The notes under the pieces: generated by a model
Seen by the model: the letters and a program-made list of their open reading frames with translations, nothing else
Database searches by the model: none
What the model was told of the DNA's origin: nothing
Source of the DNA: Bugula neritina
Lineage: Eukaryota > Bryozoa > Gymnolaemata > Cheilostomatida > Bugulidae
NCBI GenBank assembly: GCA_964035545.1
Contig: OZ037771.1
Span: 11,908,980-11,972,979 of the forward strand
DNA: 64,000 nucleotides
Reading direction: 5' to 3'
Translations under genes and position numbers: made by a program
Shown: in pieces, positions 1 to 10,200 of the stretch
How positions within the stretch are numbered: position 1 is the stretch's first letter
How the letters are laid out: each line of letters begins with the position of its first letter

Positions 1-380
1 CTGTTCGGAATATAATTACTGGTGATTATTGCGTTGTTTTTTTTAGACTCAACCCAAGCTTTTTGAACTCGCGGGTAGGTGAAACGCTCTGATTAAAACA
101 CGTTAAGAACGAGATACAAGACTGGTTAGTTAACGTGCAATAGAATTATCCATAAGCAGTTTTTAGTTAAGGGTGATTTAGTGCAGTAGTTTAAAGTCAC
201 AAGTTTAAAGTTGGAGCTCAATCTGAACCCTTCACTGCAGTTGACAGAATTCTTAACAACTGTAATCAATCACCCCTAACTTTGAGCTATTTTTAAAAAG
301 ATTTTACATTATTGGCTCCAAGTTCAATACCAACTAGTAACTTGGCCTTGAGAAGAGTTAGGAAGTATATTATTCGGTTT
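1..380. repeat. Dispersed or duplicated segment, copy 1 (partner at 33110-33505)
   Basis: The first 380 bases align along their length with 33110-33505, in the same orientation and with scattered substitutions and small indels. Shared landmarks are the blocks GCGGGTAGGTGAAACGC, AACGAGATAC, GGGGTGATTTAG and CCAATACCAACTAGTAACTTG. The second copy lies directly upstream of the first exon of the phosphatase gene, so this copy could be a duplicated promoter region or a dispersed repeat. No terminal repeats or coding sequence are visible. The 79-codon reverse-strand frame at 293-532 resembles nothing I know. Confidence 0.8.
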
Positions 381-675
381 TTGTAAACTGCGTAAACGTA
401 AATACGAAAAAAATTGGCGGAAATGTAAACAGGAGAAAACAAATCAGAAAAACTCCTAACGACTACTTTTAAACATAAAATCCGGTTTCGCGAGTGTGGT
501 CTAATCAAGAAACATCCAAGTCGTCGGCGCACAAAATGTTCAGTTACACAACTAGTTTTTATTATGGTGTTGACAATTAAGTTTTTACCTGCTAATAATT
601 ACCTTGTAAACTACAAAACCGAGCCCAATAATTGTTATTCTTGTAGTTGCATAGATACCAAAACCTTCGATGTTT
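381..675. other. Intergenic, nothing recognised
   Basis: AT-rich sequence between the duplicated segment and the start of the gypsy fragment G1. No splice-framed exon, repeat or RNA gene is apparent. Confidence 0.4.
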
Positions 676-2661
676 TTACCATATAAGGGGGAACACGGCG
701 AGTTGGCGGACGGGTCGTGTATTCCTTTTTATGGCAAGATAGGAAAGAAAGTAAGCCGACAGGTGCAAGACCTTCTGAACCGAGACCTGATTGAGCCAGC
801 CCATGTTGCTTGGAGCTCTTCAGTTGTCCTGGTTCGGAAAAAGGATGGGAGCTGGAGGTTTTGCATGGATTATCGCAAACTGAACAGCGTGACCATCCAG
901 AACTCTTACTCTCTTTCTAGGATCGATGAGTCGCTAGATGTCTTAGCTGGTAGCAAGTTCTTCAGTATGCTGGACTTGTTAAGAGGGTATTGGCAGGTGC
1001 CCCTGAGTCCTGATGCATAGGACAAGGCCGCGTTTATTACGCGGGATGGGCTCTGGAAGTGGAAGGTACTGCCATCCGGACTTAAGTCTGCTCTGGCCGC
1101 CTTCCAGCGACTCATGGAGCAGGTCCTGAGTAGGTTACACTGGAAGACTTTGCTCATCTATATCCATGATGTCATTGTCATCTCCCCCGACTTCGACACT
1201 CACGTCAGTCAGCTCAGTAAGGTGTTTGACAGCTTTCGAGTTGCTGGTCTGCGGCTTAAGCCCTCTAAGTGTGCGTTACTGCAACAAGAGGTTAAGTACC
1301 TGGGCTATGTAATTGGTCGAGACTGGGTCGCCACCGACCCCAAGAAGGTACGGGCTGCGAGGGGCTGGGTCGTCCCTGTCAATCTCCCTGAATTGCGGGC
1401 ATTCCTGGGGCCGGTAAGATACTATCGTCAGTACATACTGGACTTTGTAAGAATTGCGCAGCCACTAAACCGACTGACAGCAAAGGGGGTGCGATGGCAG
1501 TGGACGCATGCAGAACAGCAGGCATTTGACCACCTCAAGGATTGCTTGGTGGGAGGCGCCCATCTTGGCGTACCCTGATCCGGCGAGGCATTACATTTTG
1601 AATACTGATGCCAGTAACCACAATGTGGGGGCTGTGCTGTCTCAGGTCCAAGATGGTCGCGAGGTGGTGATAGCTTACTACAGTAAGGCTCCGTCGGCGC
1701 CTGAGAAAAACTACTGTACAACTAGGAGAAAGCTTCTGGCAGTAGTCAAGGCGGTGAAACACTCTAGACCGTATCTGTACGGGCGTGCGTTCAGATTACA
1801 AACAGACCGCGCGTCCTTGATATGGCTGTGTCAACAGGCTGAACCATCTAGCCAAGTAGCGCGCTGGCTTGAAATCCTGGCAGAGTTTTTGTACCGGATC
1901 AAACACCAACCCAGTAAGAAACACGGTAATGCTGACGGATTAAGCTGCCGCCAAGCAGATGGATGTAAGCAATACCTAAATATCGAGCGCAGGGATGGTG
2001 GATCCCCTCGCTCAGACGTAAAAAAACAGGTGGGGAAAGCAGGTACATACAGCTGGAAGGAAGGACAACTCCGATCCGAACCCCTAATAAAGCTGGTAAC
2101 AACCTTCATGCAAACCCCACGCTGCTCAGGAACGTCAAGGAGCTGTGTCGGCTCCAAGCTACACTACCAGGGATAGTAGCTGACCTAGTCCGGGCCAAGA
2201 AGGAGGGACGGCGGCCTAGTGAGGCCGAACAGCGGGTTAAGTGTGCAGAGTTTAAATATTTCTGCGACCGCTGGGACTCCCTCCGGTTTAATGGCGATGG
2301 GTTGTTAACAATAACGTTGCCAACCGGTACAAATCACCGAGAACGAGAGAGGGTAGTCTGTCCATTTGCTCTGCGGCGAGAGTTGATCTAAGACACCCAT
2401 AAGCAAGCTCATGCAAGAGCCGAGCAGGTGACTCGGTGTCTTCAACTTCAGTGGTATTGGCCCGGTATGACCCAGGATGTCCGACTCTGGGTGCGGAAGT
2501 GCGAGATATGCCAAGCTAGCAAGCATGGCCGCTCCACTGAGACCGCAGGAAGGCACCGCCTCCTTGCCGGTCATCCGTGGCAGGTAGTTTCTGTACGTCT
2601 GGTAGGCCCCATGCTCACGACAGTGAGAGGTAATAACTGGATACTGGTGACACAACTGTGA
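676..2661 (+). pseudogene. G1: truncated, internally deleted Ty3/gypsy pol fragment without LTRs
   Basis: The fragment begins inside the protease domain (GEHGELADGSCIPFYG). After about 20 codons it jumps to the start of reverse transcriptase (SRQVQDLLNRDLIEP). Compared with G2 pol this removes about 245 codons between protease and RT. RT continues through 1020-1578 with a TAG at 1018 and a frame change near 1550. RNase H (ILNTDASNHNVGAV) and the tether follow to about 2176, then the integrase HHCC finger region to 2661, where homology stops at the start of the integrase core. The RT active site reads YIHD instead of YLDD, so the copy would be inactive even without the breaks. Codon use matches G2, its closest relative in the window. 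No LTR or target duplication is seen at either edge. Confidence 0.88.
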
Positions 2662-2815
2662 GTTGCGGGCCCCAGTTGGCGTGTACAATTATGTCAACTG
2701 GGGGGGGGGGGACAACAAGGGCAAAGCCAGCCTACCGGGGGAGGGTTATTGCGTCACCCCTCCCACCGCGTGAAGCGCCCTTTTCCAATTGTAACTGTCA
2801 AAAGTGAGCACACAC
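2662..2815. other. GC-rich spacer with hairpin and G12 run
   Basis: Between G1 and the foldback repeat there is a short inverted repeat (CCCAGTTG..CAACTGGG, about 2671-2703) running into a run of 12 G, then a moderately GC-rich stretch. No gene is seen. Confidence 0.4.
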
Positions 2816-3423
2816 AATAAAATCTGATTTGTGTGTAATATTGTAAGAAAAATTCTGCCGATTGGCATTATATGATATTCCCATTAAGTTTCAGGTATCA
2901 ATTGGAGTTTCTGTGAGTGAATAGTGTGAAACAGCTGAAATCTTGCTGGAATCAAGTACATTACGTACTGAGGCAAGGGTAGCTTAAAAAACATGCTCAA
3001 ATAAAACACCATGGCCCTGAACACAATAGGCCAAATTAGGTCGACGAGGGAGGTTAATACATGCTGGAAACAATTGTAGCTTTTGAAACAGATCGTATCT
3101 AAATATAGCAGAATGGTCCTTACTTCACCCTAATCAGGTTAGTAATTTGCCCCAGGCTAAGTACAATATTCAGCATCCTGAAAAATTAATCTACAACTTT
3201 TTCTTTTAAATGTGGAAAGAATAGTCTTCCAACTTTACCAACTGCTTCAAGCAGGATTCCCTTTGCAGTTTTCTGGCTCGCTGGACCAGGTAATTGTTTG
3301 CTCCAAATTCTATGGCTGTTCTATCGATGGTCCTGCTTTTCATGCTAATGTCAATAACTGGACCTTTTCTAGTCACAAGGAAATTTCCGCTTCCTAGCTA
3401 TTCAAGGAACATATTAATTTGCT

Positions 3424-3720
3424 CTAATCTTTATGATTACTACGCTTCATACAACCATTTGTTGCTTCTGGGTGGAGTTCCTTTCCATCTATACCCAAAA
3501 CTGTGGCCACCTTCTTAGTAATGAGCTCCTCCACTTTTTTTAGTTTTCTTTTCCTATAGGTCACTTTACTGGATGGGCTAATTTTTGCAGCTTTCAAAGG
3601 AGAAGCTCCCAATCCTATCATTCCAGCGTTTAGTGTCTGTGCTTCCTTCTCAATTTCAAGAAATGCATCACTTTCAGTTTCCTTAGAGTGTTCTGAGAGA
3701 TCAGCATTTTTTTAGAGCAA
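3424..3720 (-). pseudogene. Coding remnant in left arm of foldback (repetitive-element protein family)
   Basis: The reverse strand reads through a lysine-rich segment containing KKVEELITKKVATVLGI and ELHPEATNGCMKRSNHKD, then runs into stops. The same segment appears in the right arm on the other strand with about two thirds of residues identical. I associate this protein type with a multi-copy family in cnidarian and sponge genomes that carries a LLTL..SW motif; that is recollection and needs a search. No complete reading frame remains. Its function is unknown. Confidence 0.5.
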
Positions 3721-3744
3721 TTAATGCACAGTTTCTCTCAGTTT

Positions 3745-4487
3745 CTTCAGTTCAAAGGAGTAAAATTATACTAGAAGAGCCCTAAAAGTCAGCCCTTCCA
3801 GTAAAGTGAACTATGGGAAAAAACAGAATCAAGTGGATGAGGTTATTGCTAAGAAGGTTGCCACAGTCGCAAGTATAGAGGAACTCCACCCTAAAGCAAC
3901 AAATGCCTGTATAAAACCTAATAATCATAAAGATTTGAACATATTAATATGTTCCTTGAATAAGAAGGTGAAAGTTTCTTTGGGACCAAAGAAGATCCAG
4001 TTATTGACATTAATTGGCACCAGAAAGCTGGACCATTGGTAAGACATCCATAGAATTTGGAGTAAACAATTACTGTTGTGTTTTAAGTTAGAGAAATAAA
4101 TATTTATTATAGTAGCAGACTGAAAAAATAGCAACGTAAAAAAAGGTTATCTCATGAGTTATAAGTTGCCAGTACAAGTGTGAGATGCAAGTCTGGATAA
4201 GAGAAAAACTGCTGGGTCTTAATAGTAGTAAAAAAGTTAACTTTTGTGTATTAGCTATAATGAAAGTGGAAAAGCATAATATAGCTGAGATGATATGTGA
4301 AAAGCTATCATGTATTAGGGAAAAGTTTTCCCAGCTTATGTAAAAACTCAACAACTACCTTGCAAAGCAAGCCTGAAGACTGCAAAAGAAGTTCTGTCTG
4401 AACCAGATACTAAAGTTGGAAGACTATTGTTTCCAGTTATGAAAAAGACAGTTGTAAATTTTTTTCAAAACGATGAACATTAGACAT
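3745..4487 (+). pseudogene. Coding remnant in right arm of foldback, with frameshift and insertion
   Basis: The frame at 3806-4042 contains VDEVIAKKVATVASI and SLGPKKIQLLTLIGT. A frame change near 4028 then gives SWTIGKTSIEFG. After the extra block at about 4077-4365 the homologous reading resumes with LSEPDTKVGRLLFPVMKK, ending at a TAG near 4482. The order of blocks (KIQLLTL, SWT, then a K/R-rich segment and FFQNDE) resembles a repetitive-element protein family known to me from cnidarian and sponge genomes; the match is by memory only. The copy is not translatable. Confidence 0.5.
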
Positions 4488-4950
4488 GGCATGGGGCCAA
4501 TTACTTGATTCTTTAACCAGACCTGACCAAATTAGGGTGAGGTTAGGGCAATTCTGCTGTATTTAGGCACATCTGTTTCAAAAGCTACAATTATTTCCAG
4601 CATGTATTAAACACCACCCTCATCGAATTAATTAGGCCTATTGTGATCAGGGCTACAGTGTTATATTTGAGCATGTTTTTGAAGCAACTCTTGCCTCAGC
4701 TACCTAATGTACTTGATTCCAGCAATATTTCAGCTGTTTCACACCATTCACTCACAGAAATTACAATTGCTACCTGAAACTTAATGGGAATATCATATAA
4801 TGCCAATCGACAGAATTTGTCTTACAATATTACACAGAAATCAGATTTTATTGTAATCTTCAGTAGATTTACCATATATAGGAAACATATATGTTTCTAC
4901 TTATTATTTTGAACAATATGAATAATAAAAAATGTATGATCCCAACATAT

Positions 4951-6366
4951 TGTAGTGAATTTTGCCAGTTCACTATTATTATGTGTGGGTCAACTTAATC
5001 AAAGCCACTGCGACAGGTTGTTTACGATAAGATACTTTATTATTTACACAAATACAAGAAGGTTATTTACTGCTAGCATGAATAGAAAACGATTACATAA
5101 TTAGTGAGCTTTAATACACAACTACTCTAAATGAAGTCCCAAGCTGCTCTGCCGGCTAGCTACTCAGCGCACTGCAACTACGAGTAGCTAGCTCCACCTG
5201 CTATCAATTAGTGTGACTGTCCTGATTGGCTAGCGTTAGTGGTGCCACTGTCGACTGTAAGATATTCACCGGCTTTCCATGGACCGATCTCAGCGAGATC
5301 GATCCATGGAAAGACGTCAAAGATTGATCTCAGTCGATCTGAGCTGGTCGGTCTGTGGAGCTCGAACTCAGATCGATCTCATGTCAATAAGACCATGGAA
5401 AGACGCCAGATCGATCTGAGAAGTAGAAAAAGACTGCGCGCTATAATGCTGTCTGCTAATAAAAATGATAACTTATTGATAATTACTAAGCAAAGTATTA
5501 AATAATTATGATAGCCACCTTTTTAGATGCCAAAACTTTGACTTTCAGTACAATGATTAAGAAAACTCAATTATATGCAGTAGAAGGTTGAAAAAAATGG
5601 GAGAATTTAAATTGAATTTTAATGACTATTAAAACTTAGTTTCATTAGCTATTTTCTTTGTAATTTTAAGCCTAACAGTCCTGTAAGTTTATTAATAATC
5701 TGCAAGACAGCCATTAATTTTATATAAGCTGTCAAGCTAAAAAATTAAAATCAATTATTTTAAATTGGCCAAATTATCATACACTGAAAGCTTTGCTGCG
5801 TATAGTTTATAGCTGGGATTAAATTTTAGACTACGACCATCTTGTTTTCAACAGTAGTAGCTTTAATCACTCAAATAGGTGAACAAATTATACTTTTAAA
5901 GTATCCTTCACTTAAGAGGAGGCAACTTCGCGAGATCGATCTGACACTCTCATGGAAAAACGATCGATCTGAGCACATTTCTCAGATCGATCTCAGCGAG
6001 ATCGATCTGAGATCGGTACATGGAAAGCCCGTGATTGTCGGGTAACAGTCTACGCCGAGTCGTCTCTGTCGCTACTAATTAACTCCATCACCATAAGCAT
6101 AACACTAGCATCTGCTACTAAGCAGCTAACTGCCAGTGCAAACCATCTACGCCTCCTACAGTTGTTGATTCCATTTAACTAGTCTTGCCTTGTTTAACTG
6201 CGTGCATTAGTAGCTAGCAATAATTGTCCAGCAGATTGTACGCATTCGAATTGTCAGCTATTATGATAATTGATCTCCAGTACTTATAGCCATTATGCCA
6301 AGCGTATAGAGAGTAAGCCACAAAGAGTTATCCTTTCGATAATAACATAGTGTAAAATCTATTACA
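4951..6366 (-). repeat. G2 3' LTR (left), split by a DNA transposon
   Basis: Matches the right LTR (16289-16933, 645 bp) almost base for base at 4951-5266 and 6034-6366, with a few substitutions (for example GCGACAGG against GCACCAGG) and one single-base indel near 6052. It begins TG and ends CA. The 767-bp block between the two halves is absent from the other LTR, so it is a later insertion. Confidence 0.93.
5267..6033. mobile_element. Non-autonomous DNA transposon, CACTA-like ends, in G2 LTR
   Basis: The intact LTR elsewhere reads GATATTGTCGGG; here ATT is duplicated (5264-5266 and 6034-6036) around a 767-bp insert. The insert ends are CACCGGCTTTCCATG and the inverse of CACGGGCTTTCCATG, a 15-bp terminal inverted repeat with one mismatch. 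CAC..GTG termini and a 3-bp duplication fit the EnSpm/CACTA group. About 150 bases at each end are packed with copies of the palindrome AGATCGATCT and GATCGATC, like the subterminal repeats of CACTA elements, while the middle is plain AT-rich DNA. No transposase is encoded; the ORFs 5239-5505 and 5842-6045 are not protein-like. The family assignment is inference. Confidence 0.8.
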
Positions 6367-6378
6367 CTCTCCTCACCT
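6367..6378 (-). promoter_or_regulatory. G2 polypurine tract
   Basis: Immediately inside the 3' LTR the element strand reads GGTGAGGAGAG directly before TGTAATAG. This is the expected position and composition of the primer for plus-strand DNA synthesis. Confidence 0.65.
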
Positions 6379-6578
6379 ATCGAAAGGTACACTCTCTAAC
6401 TAATACACAATTAAAAAAAAGAATATAACGCATGACAAAAAAAACAGTATAATATAAAATCAGTATCCTACTCGTTAGTCACAGGAGTTCCGACACACAC
6501 ACAATCTATTTACATCACCTCCACGAAGAATAAGTACCAGTTGCTACCAGTCAGAGGGGTATGGGGAAGTCGGGGTCG

Positions 6579-6765
6579 TCAGGTTTCTTTGCTAGTTGTA
6601 TGTAGTTTAGTCACTTCAGCAGCCACCTGTTCCTGTTCTTTGCAGAGACGAGCCATACGTCACTGTAGCTTCTTTACATCCGTCGACAGGAACTGGTCGA
6701 GGCTAGTGTGTCGGTTAATCGGGCCACGGGTACTTTTCTTCTTCTACGGTCGGAGAGGGGGGTGG
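6579..6765 (-). pseudogene. G2 third-ORF remnant (charged C-terminal tail)
   Basis: Reading the element strand leftwards from about 6765, one frame gives a lysine-rich stretch, LDQFLSTDVKKLQ, a TGA, then MARLCKEQEQVAAEVTKLHT and a stop at 6579. A TAG also interrupts the upstream part. Position (just before the purine tract), length and heptad-like charge pattern correspond to the C-terminal tail of the third ORFs of G4 and G5. No zinc-finger cysteines survive in the sequence upstream of it. Confidence 0.4.
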
Positions 6766-7275
6766 CTGCGTGACAGTAGGATCTATTTTCTAGTTCCTCA
6801 ATCTTGCAGTCTCACCCGCAACAGAATGCCAGACTGTTGAAGGGGTTTGCACCTGTCAGTACGACACCTCGACCGAGTCTCGCAATCTACTAACCAGTGA
6901 TTAATAATAATCATGTGGCCGACCGCCCCACTCAAGTCGTCAGTGAATCACCTGACTTGGGAAACCAACTTTATCGTTATGATAAAGCGAGACTGATTTA
7001 GGCTACTAGCTTGAATTCTACTTAATTAATTGAATTATACTAGTAGACTTACCATAAGACAGCCCTGACTTTTAGTCTGCTGCCCACTTAGGCTACGTAG
7101 TACGCCAGCCTGCCAAGTACGTGCGTGCACGTTGGCAGTTGAATCAGAAAAGAACGCTTTTCGCAGTGAAAGTGATTGTATAATACCCCTTTCACTAGCG
7201 AGCTGACTTCGCTCTTTTCTTACCCCCGGTGGTGTTTTGTGTCACACCACTGGGGTAGGCAACTCACAATTGCGT
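6766..7275 (-). other. G2 3' internal region between pol end and third-ORF remnant
   Basis: Element-strand sequence with stops in all frames. If the LINE and one copy of its target duplication are mentally removed, pol runs on about 19 codons to a TAG near 7201. A strong splice-donor-like ATG|GTAAGT lies at 7055-7047 on the element strand, in about the position where G4 and G5 have their third-ORF donors. Nothing else is recognisable. Confidence 0.4.
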
Positions 7276-10200
7276 CTCCTTATACCTTGAGTCAGGTCAG
7301 GTGTTTAATCTGCTACCGGTAACCATGTAACCGGTACTACCTGTTCCATGGGTCGGACTGTCGGCGACTAAACCGATACCCCCTAATGTCTTGACATTAG
7401 GGAGGGTGTACTGGACATCCATGTAGAACTAAAAATAACATCTACTAAAAATCTGAAAGACCATTCCAGTGGGTATCTGTGGCAGCCCTCAAGGGCGTGT
7501 ACAGACAAACGTGTATAACGGCCAGCCACTGCAGCAGGTTGTAAATGCTAGCATGTCTTGACCTGTTCTTGCCGCTAGATCCCATTTACACCCTGCCGAG
7601 AGAGAGAACATGGTAACGCGAAAGCCAAGTTCACTTAACCACTTCGCATGCAGTTTTATGGACTATGACAATGGAAACAGTATTTGATACCGGCACGAAC
7701 GTCGCCCGGGTTAACAAGGTTCGCGCTGGTCTGCTCCCGCTCCGGCAGCCAGTGAAAAGTCAGCTAGGACGCAATGAAAAGTTCAGAAAAGTTCTGAGAC
7801 TAGCAGAATGGAATGTTAGAACATTACTAGACCGGAATAATTCAAAAAGACCAGAGAGGCAGACAGCACTTGTTGCAAAAGAGCTGGGCCGATATGATAT
7901 CGACATTGCAGCTTTGTGTGAAACTCGGCTTGCCCTGAATGATAGCCTTGTTGATAATGGATACACATTCTTTTGGAGTGGAAAAGGCGAGGAAGAAAGA
8001 AGAGAATCAGGGGTGGGGTTTGCTATCAGGAATACAATTATGCCTTATCTAGAGCAAGAACCAACAGCAATAAGTGATAGAATTATAAGCATGAGACTTC
8101 CACTGAAAAAGAATCATTATGTGACAATAGTGAGTGCTTACGCTCCAACAATGACAAATACGGAAGAAAAAAAAGAGGAGTTTTACAATAAATTGAAAGA
8201 AACAGTAAAGAATATATCCATCACAGACAAACTGATTATAGCCGGTGACTTTAATGCAAGAGTAGGGTGTGAAGCTCAAAATTGGCCAGGCGTTATTGGT
8301 AATCAAGGAATTGGAAAATGTAACACAAATGGAGAGCTGCTACTGGCATTCTGTTCTGAATACCAGCTTGTTATCACGAACACAGTATTTAAGCACAGGC
8401 AGCATCATAAAGTCACCTGGATGCACCCACGTTCTCAGCATTGGCACCTCCTCGATTATGTGATTACAAGACGGAAAGACCAGAATGATGTGCTAGATAC
8501 TAGGGCAATGAGAGGTGCTGATTGCTCAACTGACCATACCATGATCAGGTCCAAGCTAGCATTTGCATTAAGGAAAGCAAAGCACAAGACAAGAGGGAAC
8601 TCCGCATGCAAACTCAATGTGGGGAAACTACAAAATCAGGATATGCTACAGGAGTTTCAGAAACAGATGGATAAGGCAATGGACTATAGAGATGATGATG
8701 GTGTAACCTTAGAAGAGAGATGGGGAAGGTTAAAGATCTCAGCCTTCAACACAGCTACCAAAGTCTTAGGTAGAGCAGAAAGAAAGCATCAAGATTGGTT
8801 TGATGACAATGATGCAAAGCTGAATGCATTACTTAATGAACGAAATAAGGCTAAAACAAAAGCACTACAGAGAAGAACAAGAAGTAGCACTGACCGATTA
8901 GCGCAAGCACGCAGCAAGCTGCAAAAATACACTCGAGAGAAAAAGTCTCAATGGTGGGAGGAAAAAGCAGAATCACTCCAACAGGCAGCTGATAAAAACA
9001 ACATGAAGGCATTTTACAATGGCCTTAGAGAAGTCTATGGGCCACAGAACAGGGGAATCGCCCAATTGCTGGACCAAAGTGGTAAAACAGTACTGACAGC
9101 AAAGAATGATACCTTAAAAAGGTTCGCCCAACATTTTGACCTGTTGCTGAATGTACCAGGGGAAGTGGATCAGGAAGCTCTCAATAGTCTCACAGATATG
9201 CCACCCAATTTAAGCCTAGATGATATGCCAAGTTTTGATGAGCTTCTGGATGCTATAGATGCAACCAAGGAGAATAAATCTCCTGGAGAATGTGGCAATC
9301 CAGCTGAGGTGTGGAAGTACGGTGGAATCAGGCTTAAAGAGAGACTATATGATCTGATTGCTTATATATGGAGTAATGAGAAGATGCCACAGAACTGGAA
9401 AAATGCGAACATTGTGCCCATTTTTAAAAAGGGTAGTAGGAAGGACTGTGGTAATTATAGAGGAATCTCGCTTTTGTCTATAGCTGGAAAGATTATGGCC
9501 CGTATCATCCTCAACAAAATCAATGTAAATATAACTCCAGGAATACTTCCAGAAACACAGTGTGGCTTTCGAAACAGCAGGAGCACCATTGATATGATAT
9601 TTAGCTTTCGCCAAATTCAAGAAAAATGTGCTGAACAAAACATGGAGCTGTATGCTGTATTTATAGACTTTACAAAAGCCTTTGATACAGTATCAAGAGA
9701 TGGCCTCTGGAGGGTACTGAAGAAGTTTGGCTTAACTGAGAAGGTCACCAACCTGATAAAAGCTCTTCATGCAGGCATGCAAGCCAAGGTAGTGCAAGGT
9801 AGAGATGCTTCAAATGAGTTTGCAGTAACCAATGGTGTCAAGCAGGGGTGTGTTCTTGCGCCAACACTATTTTCATTATACTTGACCGCTATGCTTGAGG
9901 TGGCATTTCAAAATGTAAATGAAGGGATTTATATTCAAACTCGACATGGGGCTGACCTCTTTGATGTGGCTCAGTTCAAGTCTAAGACCCGTACTACCAA
10001 ACACCTAGTCAGAGAGATGTTGTTTGCTGATGACAGTGCTTTGGTGACACATTGCGCTGCAGATATGCAGGTGCTAGTGAACAACTTTGCAAAAGCAGCG
10101 GCTCAGTTTAGCTTAAAAATCAACATAAAAAAGACAGAATGCATGTACCAGCCAATCAAACTCATCCACCCTCCACCTGAACCTGAAGTTGTCATGATAG

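Larger units (their letters stand above)
2816..4852. repeat. Large head-to-head inverted duplication (foldback structure), about 2 kb
   Basis: The left arm (2816 to about 3680) and the right arm (about 3745 to 4852) are imperfect reverse complements over nearly their whole length. The outer ends match as AATAAAATCTGATTT on the left and its complement at 4838-4852. Inner landmarks such as GGAACATATTAAT and AATAGTCTTCCAACTTTA recur in inverted order. About 290 bases at roughly 4077-4365 in the right arm have no left-arm counterpart. Each arm encodes, pointing outwards from the centre, a broken version of the same protein segment, so this is two diverged inverted copies of a coding repeat rather than a simple short-TIR MITE. 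No clear target site duplication was found outside the arms. Confidence 0.85.

Noticed and set aside
7282-7289. ATACCTTG as the LINE target duplication
   Set aside because: Shorter than the 15-base alternative just outside it, and removal of the insert under this model leaves an early stop in the pol tail.
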